Positions 50,914 to 60,314 of a DNA stretch of 64,000 nt are shown in pieces. The DNA is from Corynebacterium atypicum. Its GTDB lineage: Bacteria > Actinomycetota > Actinomycetes > Mycobacteriales > Mycobacteriaceae. Position numbers and translations under genes: made by a program. Each line of letters opens with the position of its first letter. Position 1 is the first letter of the stretch. The stretch spans positions 248,001 through 312,000 of the forward strand of contig NZ_CP008944.1 in the NCBI RefSeq assembly GCF_000732945.1, read 5' to 3'. The notes below the pieces were generated by a model. That model made no database searches. It saw only the letters and a program-made list of their open reading frames with translations, and was not told the DNA's origin.

Positions 50914-51686
50914 AGCAAGGCTCGCGTGTGTCCTGCTCGGGTTGGCTGCTGGGTGGGTGCGGCTGTTCTCATGCCCGCGGCCCGCCGGACGTCTCAACCG
51001 GATCGGCCAGGCACGCGGCCGGTTGGCCTCTGGGGCAGGCAAACTCGCCGCGGCGCTGACCGGCCTGGCGGGGCTGGCGGTGATTGCCCGGGCCGGGCAG
51101 CTGGCCGCAGCGGTGGCGGCGACGGTAGCTGCCATCACCGCCACCGTGTGGCTGCGCGGGTGGCGAACCAGCCGGGAGAAAGCGGTAGAGCAGCGGGCCT
51201 ACGCCGCTTTTTTCGGCGCGCTGGGCGGCTACTTGGAAGCGGGCGCTGTGCCGGCCCGGGCGGTAGAGAAAGCCGCGCAGAGCGTCGAGGCGAAACACCG
51301 GAAGTACGCCGTGAAACTCGCCCGCATGCTCGTCCAGGGGACACCTCGGCGAGTGCTCCCGAGGCGCGGCTGTGGCACGTGGCAGGCGCCTACGGGCTGC
51401 CCACGGCCGCGCTCGTGGAACAGATCCGCGAGCGCATCGAAAGGCAGCAGCGCCACCGTGAGACCACCAAGGCCGCGCTGAACGGGGCTCAGTCGACTGC
51501 GTTTGTACTTGCGCTTCTCTACCGCTGGCTGGCATCGCGCTTGGATCGGGGATGTCTGCGCACCCCCTGGGCGTGTTATTCGGTGGCGGGATCGGCGGGG
51601 TGCTGTTGGTCGCCGGGGTCAGCCTCATTTGTGCCGGGCTGATGTGGTCGCGGGCGATCATCAAGAAAGCGGGAGGCCAGCCGTGA
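50903..51686 (+). pseudogene. tadB: TadB inner-membrane protein with two frameshifts
   Basis: A TadB/GspF-like membrane protein in three frames. Frame one runs to about 51335 (EQRAYAAFFGALGGYLEAGA), frame two to about 51520 (LWHVAGAYGLPTAALVEQI, the T2SSF domain), frame three to the TGA at 51684-51686 (LGVLFGGGIGGVLLVAGVSL). Each join needs one added base: near CAGGGGAC and near CTTCTCTACC. In tad systems TadB and TadC form the membrane platform for the ATPase. Confidence 0.72.
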
Positions 51687-52324
51687 GCATCGCACTATTT
51701 CTTGTTGCACTTGCCTGCGTGGCGGTATTCCCGCCGCCGATCGACCGCCTCGCTGACGTTTCGGCGCGGCCGCGCGACGGCCCGAAGCCGGAGTCCGGTA
51801 GGAGTCCCGGTGGCGTGGCCGGCACCTGGGTGCGTACCGCACTGCGGCGCGCGCGACTAGCCGGGGCCGAGGAGAAGCGGTGGGAGCCGCACCTGATCGG
51901 CATCGCGGCAGACATCGACCTGTTCGCCGCGTGCGTAGCCGCGGGGCTAAGCCAAGCCACAGCCGCGACCGTTGTCAGCCAAGCGACCGGCGCCGAGCTC
52001 GCTCGACGCTGGCGGTCGGTGGCCAGCTTGATGGCCATCGGCGCGGAGCCAGGGCGCTGCTGGCAGGCAATGGCCGCCATCCCGGGGCTCGGTGAGCTTG
52101 CCCGGATTGCCCAGAACTCGGCGGCCTCAGGCAGCCGCATCGCCAGCAGCTCTGCCCGGGTCTCCGAGCGCCTGCGCGGCCGGGTCGAAGACCAGAAAAC
52201 GGCCGCCGGCCAGCGCGCCGGGGTGCTCATCGCTATGCCGCTGACCTTCTGTTTCCTGCCGGCGTTCTTCCTGCTGGGTCTCGCCCCGGTGGTGATTGGC
52301 CTGGCGGGGGAGGTTTTCGGCTAA
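51683..52324 (+). CDS. tadC: TadC-like pilus assembly membrane protein
   Basis: A 213-residue protein with N-terminal and C-terminal membrane segments and a T2SSF-like helical domain (DLFAACVAAGLSQATAATVV, LARIAQNSAASGSRIASSSA). GTG 51683 overlaps the tadB stop by 4 nt. It is uninterrupted, unlike tadA and tadB. It corresponds to Rv3657c. Confidence 0.82.
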   Translation: MSIALFLVALACVAVFPPPIDRLADVSARPRDGPKPESGRSPGGVAGTWVRTALRRARLAGAEEKRWEPHLIGIAADIDLFAACVAAGLSQATAATVVSQATGAELARRWRSVASLMAIGAEPGRCWQAMAAIPGLGELARIAQNSAASGSRIASSSARVSERLRGRVEDQKTAAGQRAGVLIAMPLTFCFLPAFFLLGLAPVVIGLAGEVFG

Positions 52325-52379
52325 CTCACATGAATTTTGCAACAACCCAAACACACCTGAATTGCTAAGGAGAACCATC

Positions 52380-52679
52380 ATGACCATGTCTCTAGCCACC
52401 CCAACGCGAAGCGAGGACGCCCCCGTCACCGCGGGCGTGCAGCCGCCCGCTACCTACGGCGCCATCCAGCTGGCGGTCTGGCGGACGCGCCGCCAACTGG
52501 GGCGCTGGGCGCGTCGCTTGATCTCGGACGAAGAGGGGCTATCAATGATCGAGTACGCCATGGGCACGCTCGCGGCCGCCGCGCTGGCCGCGGTGCTCTA
52601 CGTGATCATCAATAGCTCCGCGGTAAGTGACGCAATCGAGGGCATCATCATGGACGCCCTGTCGAATACTCCAGGCTGA
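52380..52679 (+). CDS. flp: Flp-type pilin (DUF4244)
   Basis: A 99-residue DUF4244 protein. A charged N-terminal leader precedes a DEEGLSMIEYAMGTLAAAAL pilin segment; processing by a prepilin peptidase is expected before the hydrophobic helix, with the Glu at position +5 (in MIEYA) conserved. ATG 52380 has AAGGAG 8 nt upstream. This is the structural subunit of the tad pilus, as in Rv3656c. No prepilin peptidase gene is in this window. Confidence 0.87.
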   Translation: MTMSLATPTRSEDAPVTAGVQPPATYGAIQLAVWRTRRQLGRWARRLISDEEGLSMIEYAMGTLAAAALAAVLYVIINSSAVSDAIEGIIMDALSNTPG

Positions 52680-53050
52680 TGATGATGCCCATCGGCAGAC
52701 GCTCGAGCGAATGCAGCCGGGCCGGGCTTTTTCGCCGCGGCCGCGCGCCCGCAAAAGATCCTGGCTCGGCGGGCTCGGTCACCATCGAGGCTGCGGTCTC
52801 CATCGCCTGTTTGGTGGTGGTCTTCAGCCTCATCGTCGGCGGCCTGGTCACGCTAGCCAGATACCTGGCGGCTATCGACGCCGCCGGTGCCGCAGCACGC
52901 AGCCATGCGATCGGGCTGGATTACCTGCCGGTGGCAGGCGTTGACGTGAGCGTCGTCGAGCAGGACGGACTCATGGCCGCGACGGCCAAGGTGCAGACCT
53001 TCGTCGGGCCACTGGAAGCCCGCGCCGTTTTCCCGGTGGAGTACCGATGA
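52679..53050 (+). CDS. tadE: TadE-like minor pilin
   Basis: A 123-residue TadE-like protein. A basic start is followed by GSVTIEAAVSIACLVVVFSL, the pilin-like membrane helix with conserved Glu. ATG 52679 overlaps the flp stop by one base. It matches Rv3655c and is thought to be a minor pilin or surface component of the tad system. Confidence 0.85.
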   Translation: MMMPIGRRSSECSRAGLFRRGRAPAKDPGSAGSVTIEAAVSIACLVVVFSLIVGGLVTLARYLAAIDAAGAAARSHAIGLDYLPVAGVDVSVVEQDGLMAATAKVQTFVGPLEARAVFPVEYR

Positions 53051-53370
53051 TGCGCCCGCCTGGTAACGACGCCGGCTTCACCACCGTGCTGGCCGCCTTC
53101 TTGGTCGCGGGTCTTGTCAGCCTCACCGTGATCGTCGCGGGCGCGGCCACGCTCGTCGTCGGCTCGCACCGAGCGCAGGTCGCGGCGGATATGGCCGCGG
53201 TCGCCGGAGCCAGCGAGCTCGCCCGTGGCGGCGATGCCTGTACTGCGGCGGCAGAAACGGCGCGGCATAACGACTCCCGCCTGGACCGCTGCGCCGTCGA
53301 CGAGCGCGACGTGGTCGTTGCCGCGGTCGTCGCCAAGCGGACTGCGACTGCGCGCGCCGGGCCGCTCTAG
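53047..53370 (+). CDS. TadE/TadG-like protein (Rv3654c type)
   Basis: A 107-residue protein with GFTTVLAAFLVAGLVSLTVI as a pilin-like helix and HRAQVAADMAAVAGASELAR, the TadG-like segment. ATG 53047 overlaps the tadE stop by 4 nt. It is the last gene of the tad cluster and converges with the helicase gene 99 nt away. Confidence 0.83.
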   Translation: MMRPPGNDAGFTTVLAAFLVAGLVSLTVIVAGAATLVVGSHRAQVAADMAAVAGASELARGGDACTAAAETARHNDSRLDRCAVDERDVVVAAVVAKRTATARAGPL

Positions 53371-53468
53371 CGTCGGACCCGCCTCGCCCGGCCCTGCGGC
53401 TCGCGCAGGCCGCGGGGCGGCATCGGGGCGCGCCCGGTCGGCCGGAAAACTAGGCGCGGGCCGTGGGC

Positions 53469-55838
53469 CTAGCCGCAGGCAGCCGCGAGCGCGCCCAGCA
53501 CCCGGAGCGCGCCGGCCTTGTCGAGGGGCTCGTTGCCGTTGCCGCACTTGGGCGACTGCACGCACGAGGGGCACCCGGACTGGCACGAGCAGTTGCGCAC
53601 CGCCTCAAAGGTCGCGGACATCCACTGCCCAAAGTGCTCGAACCCGCAGTCGGAAAAGCCCGCGCCGCCGGGGTGGCCGTCATAAACGAACACGGTGGGC
53701 AGACCCGTATCCGGGTGCTCTGCCGTAGAGACCCCGCCAAGATCCCACCGGTCACACGTTGCGATCAGCGGCAAAAGCCCGATCGCCGCATGCTCGGCGG
53801 CATGCAGACTGCCGGGGATCTCGCCTGCCGCCACACCCATGGCCTGAAGTGCGACCGGGTCGATGGTGAAGGCGACGCAGCGGGTGGTCAGGCGCGTAGG
53901 CGGCATATCAAGCGCGATCTGGTCGACCACCTGGCCGTCTGGAAGCCGCACCACGTAACCGGTGACCTGGTCGGTGACTTCCACATCCACCGCCGCCACC
54001 CAGATCCCCGGAGCGGGGTTAAAAACCTCGTCGGCGCCCGGCGCGGAGACGATCCGAATATCGGTCTGGCTGCGCGGGTGCGTCGAGTACTCCGGGGCCT
54101 CCGGATGGGCCAGGGCCAGCAGCTCCTGCCAATCCAGCTGGTCAACCACAAAGGATTCGCCCTGGTGCAGGTAGACGGCACTCGGGAAGACCTGGCCGGC
54201 AGCTCGCGATTGCTCGACGGTACCCAACAGCCGCCCATCGGTCGCGTCGACGATCATCACCGCGCCGCCGGCCTCACCACGCAGACTGAGCTGCGCGTGC
54301 GCGGTGTCCGGGCGCAGCCCCTGGGCATCGGCAGTGCGCGGGGTGGGAAACCAGCCCAGCTCGCGGCGCCGCAATAGACCGTCGCGGGCCAGCTGCTCGA
54401 CTACCTCGCGGGCGTGGAGCTGTTCGACCTCCTGCTCAGACAGCGGCTTTTCCACCGCCGCTAAGTAGACGTGGTTGTACAGCACGTAGGGGTTGTAGGG
54501 GTCGAAAACGGAGCGTTCGAGCGGGTGTCCGAGCAGCACCTCCGGGTGGTGCACCAGAAACGTGTCGAGGGGCTCGTCGCGCGCGATGAAGACCATCAGC
54601 GATTCCTGCCCGCGGCGCCCGGCCCGGCCGGCCTGCTGGCGCAGCGAGGCGATAGTACCCGGGAAGCCCGCCGTCACCGTCGCGTCGAGCGCGCCGACGT
54701 CGATCCCCAGCTCCAGGGCGTTCGTGGTGGCTACCCCCAGCAGGTCGCCCTCGTCCAGCGCGCGCTCCAGCCGGCGCCGGTCCTCGGCCAGGTACCCCGC
54801 CCGGTAGGCGCTGATTCGGCGCGCAAAGTCCGGCCTGCCCAGCGCGCTCAGCGTCTCCTGGCAGCGCAGCGAGACGATCTCGGCGGCCCGCCGGGAGCGC
54901 ACGAACGAAAGGGTTCGGGCGCCTTGGGCGACGAGTGTTGCCATCACGTCCGCAGCCTCGGTGGTGGCGGCTCGGCGCACGGGCGCGCCGTGCTCCCCGG
55001 CGACGTCGTCGAGGAACCCCGGCTCCCAGAGCAGTACTGCGCGCCGGCCCGTGGGCGCGCCATCGTCGGTGACGGCGTCGACTGGCTGGCCCAGCAGCCG
55101 TTCGGCCTGCCCCTGAGGGTCCGCTGAGGTGGCGGAGGCGAGGATGAACGTCGGATTCGAGCCGTAGTGGGCGGCAATGCGCTGAAGCCGGCGTAGCACT
55201 AAGGCGACGTTGGCGCCGAAGACCCCGCGGTAGGTGTGGCATTCGTCGATAATGACGAAGTCGAGGTGCCGCAGCAGGCGCGCCCACCGGGGGTGGTGGG
55301 CGAGCAGCGAGGAATGCAGCATGTCTGGGGTGCTGAACACCATCCGTGAGCGCTGCCGGATGCCCGCCCGCGCCTCCACCGGGGTGTCGCCGTCGTAAGG
55401 GGCGGGGTGGACGTTCGCCAGCCCGTCTACCTCGGCGATCAGCCGGCTGGTGGCCGCCAGCTGGTCGGATCCCAGTGCCCGGGTGGGGGTGAGGTAGAGC
55501 GCGCAGGCGTGCTCCGCGGCGCGCAGCCGGGACAGCACCGGGAGCAGGTACGCCAGCGACTTCCCCGAGCTTGTGCCCGTGGCCACGACCACGTTGCGGC
55601 CCTGGTGGGCGAGCGTTGCGGTGAGGGCCTGGTGGCTAAACAGCTTCTCGACGCCGCGGTGCTCCACCGCCGCGCGCACCGCAGGGTCGACCCATTCCGG
55701 CCAGTTCGCGAATACCGCGGGGCGGGCGGGCAGGGTGCCGCTAAACGTCGCCGTGGAGCCTGCCAGGCGGCGCTGAATGGCGCTTACCAGCTCGAGCCCG
55801 AGCCCGCTCAAGGGGCTAAATTCGGGATGTTCGGGCAC
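53469..55838 (-). CDS. MrfA/YprA-type superfamily 2 helicase
   Basis: A 789-residue DEAD/DEAH-box helicase. Motif I is VATGTSSGKSLAY, motif II is DECHTYRGVFG, motif III is ASATSADP, and motif VI is QQAGRAGRRGQ. The C-terminal DUF1998/MZB domain holds four cysteines in CSCQSGCPSCVQSPKCGN, a metal site. Start GTG 55838 behind AAAGGGGG was chosen over an upstream in-frame ATG. It matches Rv3649 and B. subtilis MrfA, which repairs mitomycin-damaged DNA. Confidence 0.9.
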   Translation of the reverse strand: MPEHPEFSPLSGLGLELVSAIQRRLAGSTATFSGTLPARPAVFANWPEWVDPAVRAAVEHRGVEKLFSHQALTATLAHQGRNVVVATGTSSGKSLAYLLPVLSRLRAAEHACALYLTPTRALGSDQLAATSRLIAEVDGLANVHPAPYDGDTPVEARAGIRQRSRMVFSTPDMLHSSLLAHHPRWARLLRHLDFVIIDECHTYRGVFGANVALVLRRLQRIAAHYGSNPTFILASATSADPQGQAERLLGQPVDAVTDDGAPTGRRAVLLWEPGFLDDVAGEHGAPVRRAATTEAADVMATLVAQGARTLSFVRSRRAAEIVSLRCQETLSALGRPDFARRISAYRAGYLAEDRRRLERALDEGDLLGVATTNALELGIDVGALDATVTAGFPGTIASLRQQAGRAGRRGQESLMVFIARDEPLDTFLVHHPEVLLGHPLERSVFDPYNPYVLYNHVYLAAVEKPLSEQEVEQLHAREVVEQLARDGLLRRRELGWFPTPRTADAQGLRPDTAHAQLSLRGEAGGAVMIVDATDGRLLGTVEQSRAAGQVFPSAVYLHQGESFVVDQLDWQELLALAHPEAPEYSTHPRSQTDIRIVSAPGADEVFNPAPGIWVAAVDVEVTDQVTGYVVRLPDGQVVDQIALDMPPTRLTTRCVAFTIDPVALQAMGVAAGEIPGSLHAAEHAAIGLLPLIATCDRWDLGGVSTAEHPDTGLPTVFVYDGHPGGAGFSDCGFEHFGQWMSATFEAVRNCSCQSGCPSCVQSPKCGNGNEPLDKAGALRVLGALAAACG

Positions 55839-56170
55839 TCGGCAAACCCCCTTTCGTGGTGGTCCGATGAGGCGCCGCGCAGGCATTTTACTCGCGGCGG
55901 GGGCAATCAGCTATCGCCGCTGATGCATTTGTGTCACACTAGGCGTGGTCGCAGATTTTTCGCGCAGTGTTTCATGTCTGTCACGGCGCTCGCAGAAAAG
56001 TTCGTCGCGAGCGTCCAGTTTTCTTTCGCCCTGGTGTGCGTCGCTTCGCTGAGGTGGCGCTAGGTGAAGGTGCCCTGGAAGTTCGGTACGGCCAATCGGC
56101 ATCAGGCCTTCTCTGGTGCTGAGAACATCCACCTTTCACGGATCAACTTCAAGGAAACGGGGTACTCCCA
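55839..56170. promoter_or_regulatory. 330-bp control region upstream of cspA
   Basis: Between the divergent helicase and cspA. No gene seen. The last ~100 nt before cspA should be a long untranslated leader, as usual for cold-shock genes, whose folding senses temperature. I could not fix the promoter or a definite secondary structure by eye. Confidence 0.45.
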
Positions 56171-56374
56171 ATGACTCAGGGAACTGTCAAGTGGTTTAAC
56201 GCGGAAAAGGGCTACGGCTTCATCGCGCCGGAGGATGGCTCGGATGACGTCTTCGTCCACTACACCGAGATCCAGGGCAGCGGTTTTCGCACCCTGGAGG
56301 AGAACCAGCGCGTCGAGTTCGAGATCGGCGAGGGCACCAAGGGCCCGCAGGCCCAGCAGGTGCGCGCTCTCTAA
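56171..56374 (+). CDS. cspA: Cold-shock protein
   Basis: A 67-residue cold-shock domain. RNP1 is GYGFIAPED (from about 15) and RNP2 is DVFVHYTEI; the typical [10 protein letters not shown] start is present. It is an RNA chaperone that melts secondary structures. It follows the helicase promoter region and ends with a strong terminator, so it is a single-gene unit. It matches Rv3648c (cspA). Confidence 0.95.
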   Translation: MTQGTVKWFNAEKGYGFIAPEDGSDDVFVHYTEIQGSGFRTLEENQRVEFEIGEGTKGPQAQQVRAL

Positions 56375-56396
56375 GATCGCGTAGCTCTACCGAGCG

Positions 56397-56427
56397 CCCG
56401 GTCCGGCTTCTGTCGGGCCGGGTTTTT
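56397..56427 (+). terminator. Terminator of cspA
   Basis: CCCGG (56397-56401) and CCGGG (56418-56422) close a G+C-rich hairpin followed by TTTTT, 23 nt after the cspA stop. Confidence 0.8.
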
Positions 56428-56455
56428 CGTGTCCGGGCGGCCGCACCCCGGGCCG

Positions 56456-57082
56456 CTAGGCGCTCGAGGTGCCGGTGTGCACCTGGTGGGCGTTCGACAG
56501 ATAGCCGCGTACCCGGTCGATGAGCACCCCCACCAGCGAACCGAGCAGGATGCCCAGCAACATGCCCAAAAGGGGGTAGTCCTGCAGAACCCAGCCGCCC
56601 AGGTACCCGATGAGCGTGGCCTGCGATACCCACACGAGCACGCCGACCGTGTCGACGAGGAAGAACAGCCACCACGGGTACTTCATCGCCCCGAGCATGA
56701 TCGTGAGCACCCACCGGCCCCAGGGCACGAAGCGGGCGACGATGATCGTCAGCGCTGCGCGCGTGCGTAGGCTGCGCTCGACCCAGTCCACCGCCCGGCC
56801 GAGTTTGCTGCGCGGCGGGGTAGAGCGCACGAAAGTGACGAGCCGGGTACCCAGAAGGTAGCAGATGTTATCACCGATCACCGCCGCTACCAGGGCAATC
56901 CACCACACCGCCCATACGTCGGGCACCCCGCGGCTGGCCGACCACGCGGCGCCCGCGGTGATGATCGTCTCGCTGGGTAACAGTGGGCACAGCGCGTCGT
57001 CGACGATGCAGAATGCGAGGAGTGGGTAGAACCACGCGGATCCGAGTACCGCCTCTACCACTAGGGTGAGCTGGTCGGCCAT
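56456..57082 (-). CDS. DedA-family membrane protein
   Basis: A 208-residue DedA/SNARE-associated protein: PLLPSETIITAGA, GDNICYLLGTRLV and ARFVPWGRWVLTIMLGAMK carry the family's acidic and arginine residues, and several membrane segments follow. ATG 57082 has AAGGAG upstream. Relatives flip undecaprenyl phosphate or phospholipids; no more specific role can be read here. Confidence 0.88.
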   Translation of the reverse strand: MADQLTLVVEAVLGSAWFYPLLAFCIVDDALCPLLPSETIITAGAAWSASRGVPDVWAVWWIALVAAVIGDNICYLLGTRLVTFVRSTPPRSKLGRAVDWVERSLRTRAALTIIVARFVPWGRWVLTIMLGAMKYPWWLFFLVDTVGVLVWVSQATLIGYLGGWVLQDYPLLGMLLGILLGSLVGVLIDRVRGYLSNAHQVHTGTSSA

Positions 57083-57314
57083 TGCGAGCTCCTTGACGTG
57101 GCGTAAGGCTGAAGGGGATTACCGGACGATTCTAGTGCTGTCGCACGCGTGGATTTCAACACTGTGTACGGTAAGGAACATGATTTTCGCCTTCGAGGCA
57201 CGCTAGCTTGGGCGTACCCGGCCGGTGCCCTCCGGTGCGGGGGGATTTACCAAGGCCTGGGGTTAACCTGTAGCCTCAGGCGACACTACGTTTATTCGAG
57301 AGGGATGAGAGCGC

Positions 57315-60314
57315 GTGGCAGAAAAGGCCGGCCAGGGCGTAAAGCGCTTGGTCATCGTGGAGTCGGGGACAAAAGCGAAGAAGATCCAGCCCTACCTTGG
57401 CGATGATTACATCGTGGAGGCTTCGGTGGGCCACATTCGCGATCTCCCCCGTGGTGCCGCCGACGTGCCCGCAAAATATAAGAAGGAGCCGTGGGCGCGC
57501 CTCGGCGTGGATACTGAGCACGGCTTCAAACCTCTTTACGTGGTCAGCCCGGATAAGAAGAAGAAGGTCGCGGACCTCAAGAAGAAGCTCGCGCAGGTCG
57601 ACGAGCTGTATCTGGCCACAGACCCGGACCGTGAAGGCGAGGCGATCGCCTGGCACCTGCTCGAGGTGTTGAAGCCGAAGGTCCCCGTGCGCCGCATGGT
57701 GTTCAACGAGATCACCAAGCCGGCGATCCTCCAGGGCGCGCAGAACACCCGCGAGCTCGATCACGATTTGGTGGATGCCCAGGAGACCCGCCGGATCTTG
57801 GACCGGCTGTACGGCTACGAGATTTCCCCGGTGCTGTGGAAGAAGATCATGCCGCGGCTGTCCGCGGGCCGGGTGCAGTCGGTGGCCACGCGCGTGATCG
57901 TGGAGCGCGAGCGCGAGCGCATGGCCTTCGTTTCCGCAGGCTACTGGGACGTGGCGGCTACCCTCGACACGGGGCGCGGCGGGGAAGATTCGGACAATCC
58001 CGCAACGTTTAGCGCCCGCTTGACGGGGGTCAACGGCAAGCGCGTTGCCCAGGGCCGGGACTTTACTGATCGCGGCGAATTGAAAGGCGGGCGCAGCGAC
58101 GTCGTCACGGTAGACGAGGCGACGGCGCGTAGGCTGGCAGACGAGCTTATCCGCGCACCGTTCGCCGTCAGCTCGGTGGAGAGCAAGCCCTATACCCGGC
58201 GGCCGTACCCGCCGTTTATGACGTCCACGCTGCAGCAGGAGGCCGGCCGCAAGCTGCGGTTTACCTCGGAGCGGACGATGCGCATCGCGCAGCGGCTCTA
58301 TGAGAACGGCTTTATTACTTATATGCGTACGGATTCGACCTCGCTGTCTCAGCAGGGTCTGGATGCGGCACGCCAGCAGGCCCGCGACCTGTACGGCGAG
58401 CGCTTCGTCGCGTCCTCGCCGCGGCGCTATGACCGTAAGGTGAAGAACTCGCAGGAGGCCCACGAGGCGATCCGCCCGGCGGGCGAGCGTTTTGCCACTC
58501 CGGGTGAGCTTCCCGGGCGGCTGGATACCGAAGAGTTCAAGCTCTACGAGTTGATTTGGCAGCGCACTGTGGCCAGCCAGATGAGCGACGCCAAGGGCAC
58601 CTCCCTGCGGGTGGCCATCCAGGCGCGCGCGGCGGAGTCGGGCGACGAGGTGGAATTTACCGCCACCGGCCGCACGATCACGTTCCCGGGGTTCTTGCGG
58701 GCATATGTAGAGACATCGAAGCTTTCCGACGGCCGAGACGTTGCGGACAATGCCGAGCGCCGGCTGCCGCAGCTGAGCGAGGGCGATCGGCTCTCGGCCC
58801 GCGAGCTTTCCCCCGAGGGCCATTCGACCAACCCGCCGTCGCGGTACACGGAGGCGAGCCTGGTCAAGAAGATGGAAGACCTCGGAATCGGCCGGCCGTC
58901 GACATACGCCTCGATCATCAAGACGATTCAAGATCGCGGCTACGTGTTCTCCCGCGGCAACGCGCTCGTGCCCAGCTGGGTGGCCTTCGCGGTGGTGGGT
59001 TTGTTGGAGCAGAACTTTGCCGCATTGGTGGACTACGATTTCACCTCCTCGATGGAAGATGAGCTCGACGAGATCGCCGCGGGCCAGGAGGACCGCACGG
59101 ATTGGCTCACGGCGTTCTACTTTGGCGATGCCTCGGCTACGGATGACCTGGCCGACGCGGTCGCCCGCCTCGGCGGGCTCAAGGCGTTGGTGGGGGAGAA
59201 CCTGGAGCACATCGATGCCCGCGCCGTGAATTCGCTGCGGCTTTTCGACGACGCTTCAGGGCGCGCCGTGGTGGTGCGCGTCGGCCGCTACGGGCCCTAC
59301 ATCGAGCGGCAGGTGGGCACCGACGAGGACGGCGAGCCGCAGTATCAGCGCGCGAACCTGCCGGAGGCTACCACACCCGACGAGTTGACGCTGGAGTTCG
59401 CCGAGAAGCTCTTCGCCACCCCACAGGGCGGCCGGGAGCTCGGCGTGAACCCGGACAACGGCCGCCAGGTGGTGGCCAAGGAGGGCCGCTACGGGCCGTA
59501 CGTCACCGAGATCGTCCGCGAGGATGAAAAGGCCACCGCGGAGCAGTACGCCGAGGAGATCGTCGCGGCCGAGCGCGCCGAGGAAGACCAGCAGCGCGCA
59601 GCCGAGGGCAAGCGCAAGAAGAACTGGGAGACCAAGACCGCGGCGAAGCAGAAGGACAAGCGCATCGCCCAGATCGTCGAGGAGCGGCTGGCGCCGAAGA
59701 CGGCCTCGCTGTTTTCCTCGATGCAGCCCTCCTCGGTGACCCTTGAGGAGGCGCTGCGGCTGCTCAAGCTGCCCCGCGAGGTAGGCGTGGATCCGGTCGA
59801 TGGGGAGGTCATCACCGCGCAGAACGGCCGGTACGGTCCGTACTTGAAGAAGGGTTCGGGTTCAAGGTCGCTGGCCAGCGAGGAGCAGATCTTTGAGATC
59901 ACTCTCGACGAAGCGCGCCGGATCTACGCGGAGCCCAAGCGCCGCGGCCGTCAGGCGGCGAAGCCGCCGCTGAAGCAGCTGGGCGATAATGACGTCTCGG
60001 GCCGGCCGATGAGCGTCAAGGACGGCCGGTTTGGCCCCTACGTCACCGACGGGGAGACGAACGCCTCACTGCGGCGCGGAGACACCCCGGAGACGCTGAC
60101 CGACGAGCGTGCGAACCAGCTGCTCTCCGAGCGCAGGGCCAAAGTGGTCGCCGATGGTGGGTCGAAGAAATCGACCAAGAAGTCTGCGAAGAAGTCGGGC
60201 AAGAAGGCCACCAAGAAAGCCGCTAAGAAGACGGCAAAAAAGTCGTCCAAGAAGACGGCCAAGAAGCCGCCGCGGACGACGAAGAACGTGGTAAAGGCCG
60301 GCTCGCGGCGCTAG
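57315..60314 (+). CDS. topA: DNA topoisomerase I
   Basis: A 999-residue type IA topoisomerase. The Toprim domain opens KRLVIVESGTKAKKI and has ATDPDREGEAIAW; the active-site tyrosine is in FITYMRTDSTSLS. The C-terminus has four repeats with GRYGPY or GRFGPY and a lysine/alanine tail (about 955-990), both typical of actinobacterial TopA that binds DNA strongly. GTG 57315 is the start. The antisense strand is open almost throughout as expected for high-G+C DNA. Confidence 0.95.
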   Translation: MAEKAGQGVKRLVIVESGTKAKKIQPYLGDDYIVEASVGHIRDLPRGAADVPAKYKKEPWARLGVDTEHGFKPLYVVSPDKKKKVADLKKKLAQVDELYLATDPDREGEAIAWHLLEVLKPKVPVRRMVFNEITKPAILQGAQNTRELDHDLVDAQETRRILDRLYGYEISPVLWKKIMPRLSAGRVQSVATRVIVERERERMAFVSAGYWDVAATLDTGRGGEDSDNPATFSARLTGVNGKRVAQGRDFTDRGELKGGRSDVVTVDEATARRLADELIRAPFAVSSVESKPYTRRPYPPFMTSTLQQEAGRKLRFTSERTMRIAQRLYENGFITYMRTDSTSLSQQGLDAARQQARDLYGERFVASSPRRYDRKVKNSQEAHEAIRPAGERFATPGELPGRLDTEEFKLYELIWQRTVASQMSDAKGTSLRVAIQARAAESGDEVEFTATGRTITFPGFLRAYVETSKLSDGRDVADNAERRLPQLSEGDRLSARELSPEGHSTNPPSRYTEASLVKKMEDLGIGRPSTYASIIKTIQDRGYVFSRGNALVPSWVAFAVVGLLEQNFAALVDYDFTSSMEDELDEIAAGQEDRTDWLTAFYFGDASATDDLADAVARLGGLKALVGENLEHIDARAVNSLRLFDDASGRAVVVRVGRYGPYIERQVGTDEDGEPQYQRANLPEATTPDELTLEFAEKLFATPQGGRELGVNPDNGRQVVAKEGRYGPYVTEIVREDEKATAEQYAEEIVAAERAEEDQQRAAEGKRKKNWETKTAAKQKDKRIAQIVEERLAPKTASLFSSMQPSSVTLEEALRLLKLPREVGVDPVDGEVITAQNGRYGPYLKKGSGSRSLASEEQIFEITLDEARRIYAEPKRRGRQAAKPPLKQLGDNDVSGRPMSVKDGRFGPYVTDGETNASLRRGDTPETLTDERANQLLSERRAKVVADGGSKKSTKKSAKKSGKKATKKAAKKTAKKSSKKTAKKPPRTTKNVVKAGSRR

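Noticed and set aside
57276..59210. Long minus-strand open frame antisense to topA
   Set aside because: High-G+C coding DNA leaves antisense frames open; composition and repeats mirror topA, and no start signal is visible.
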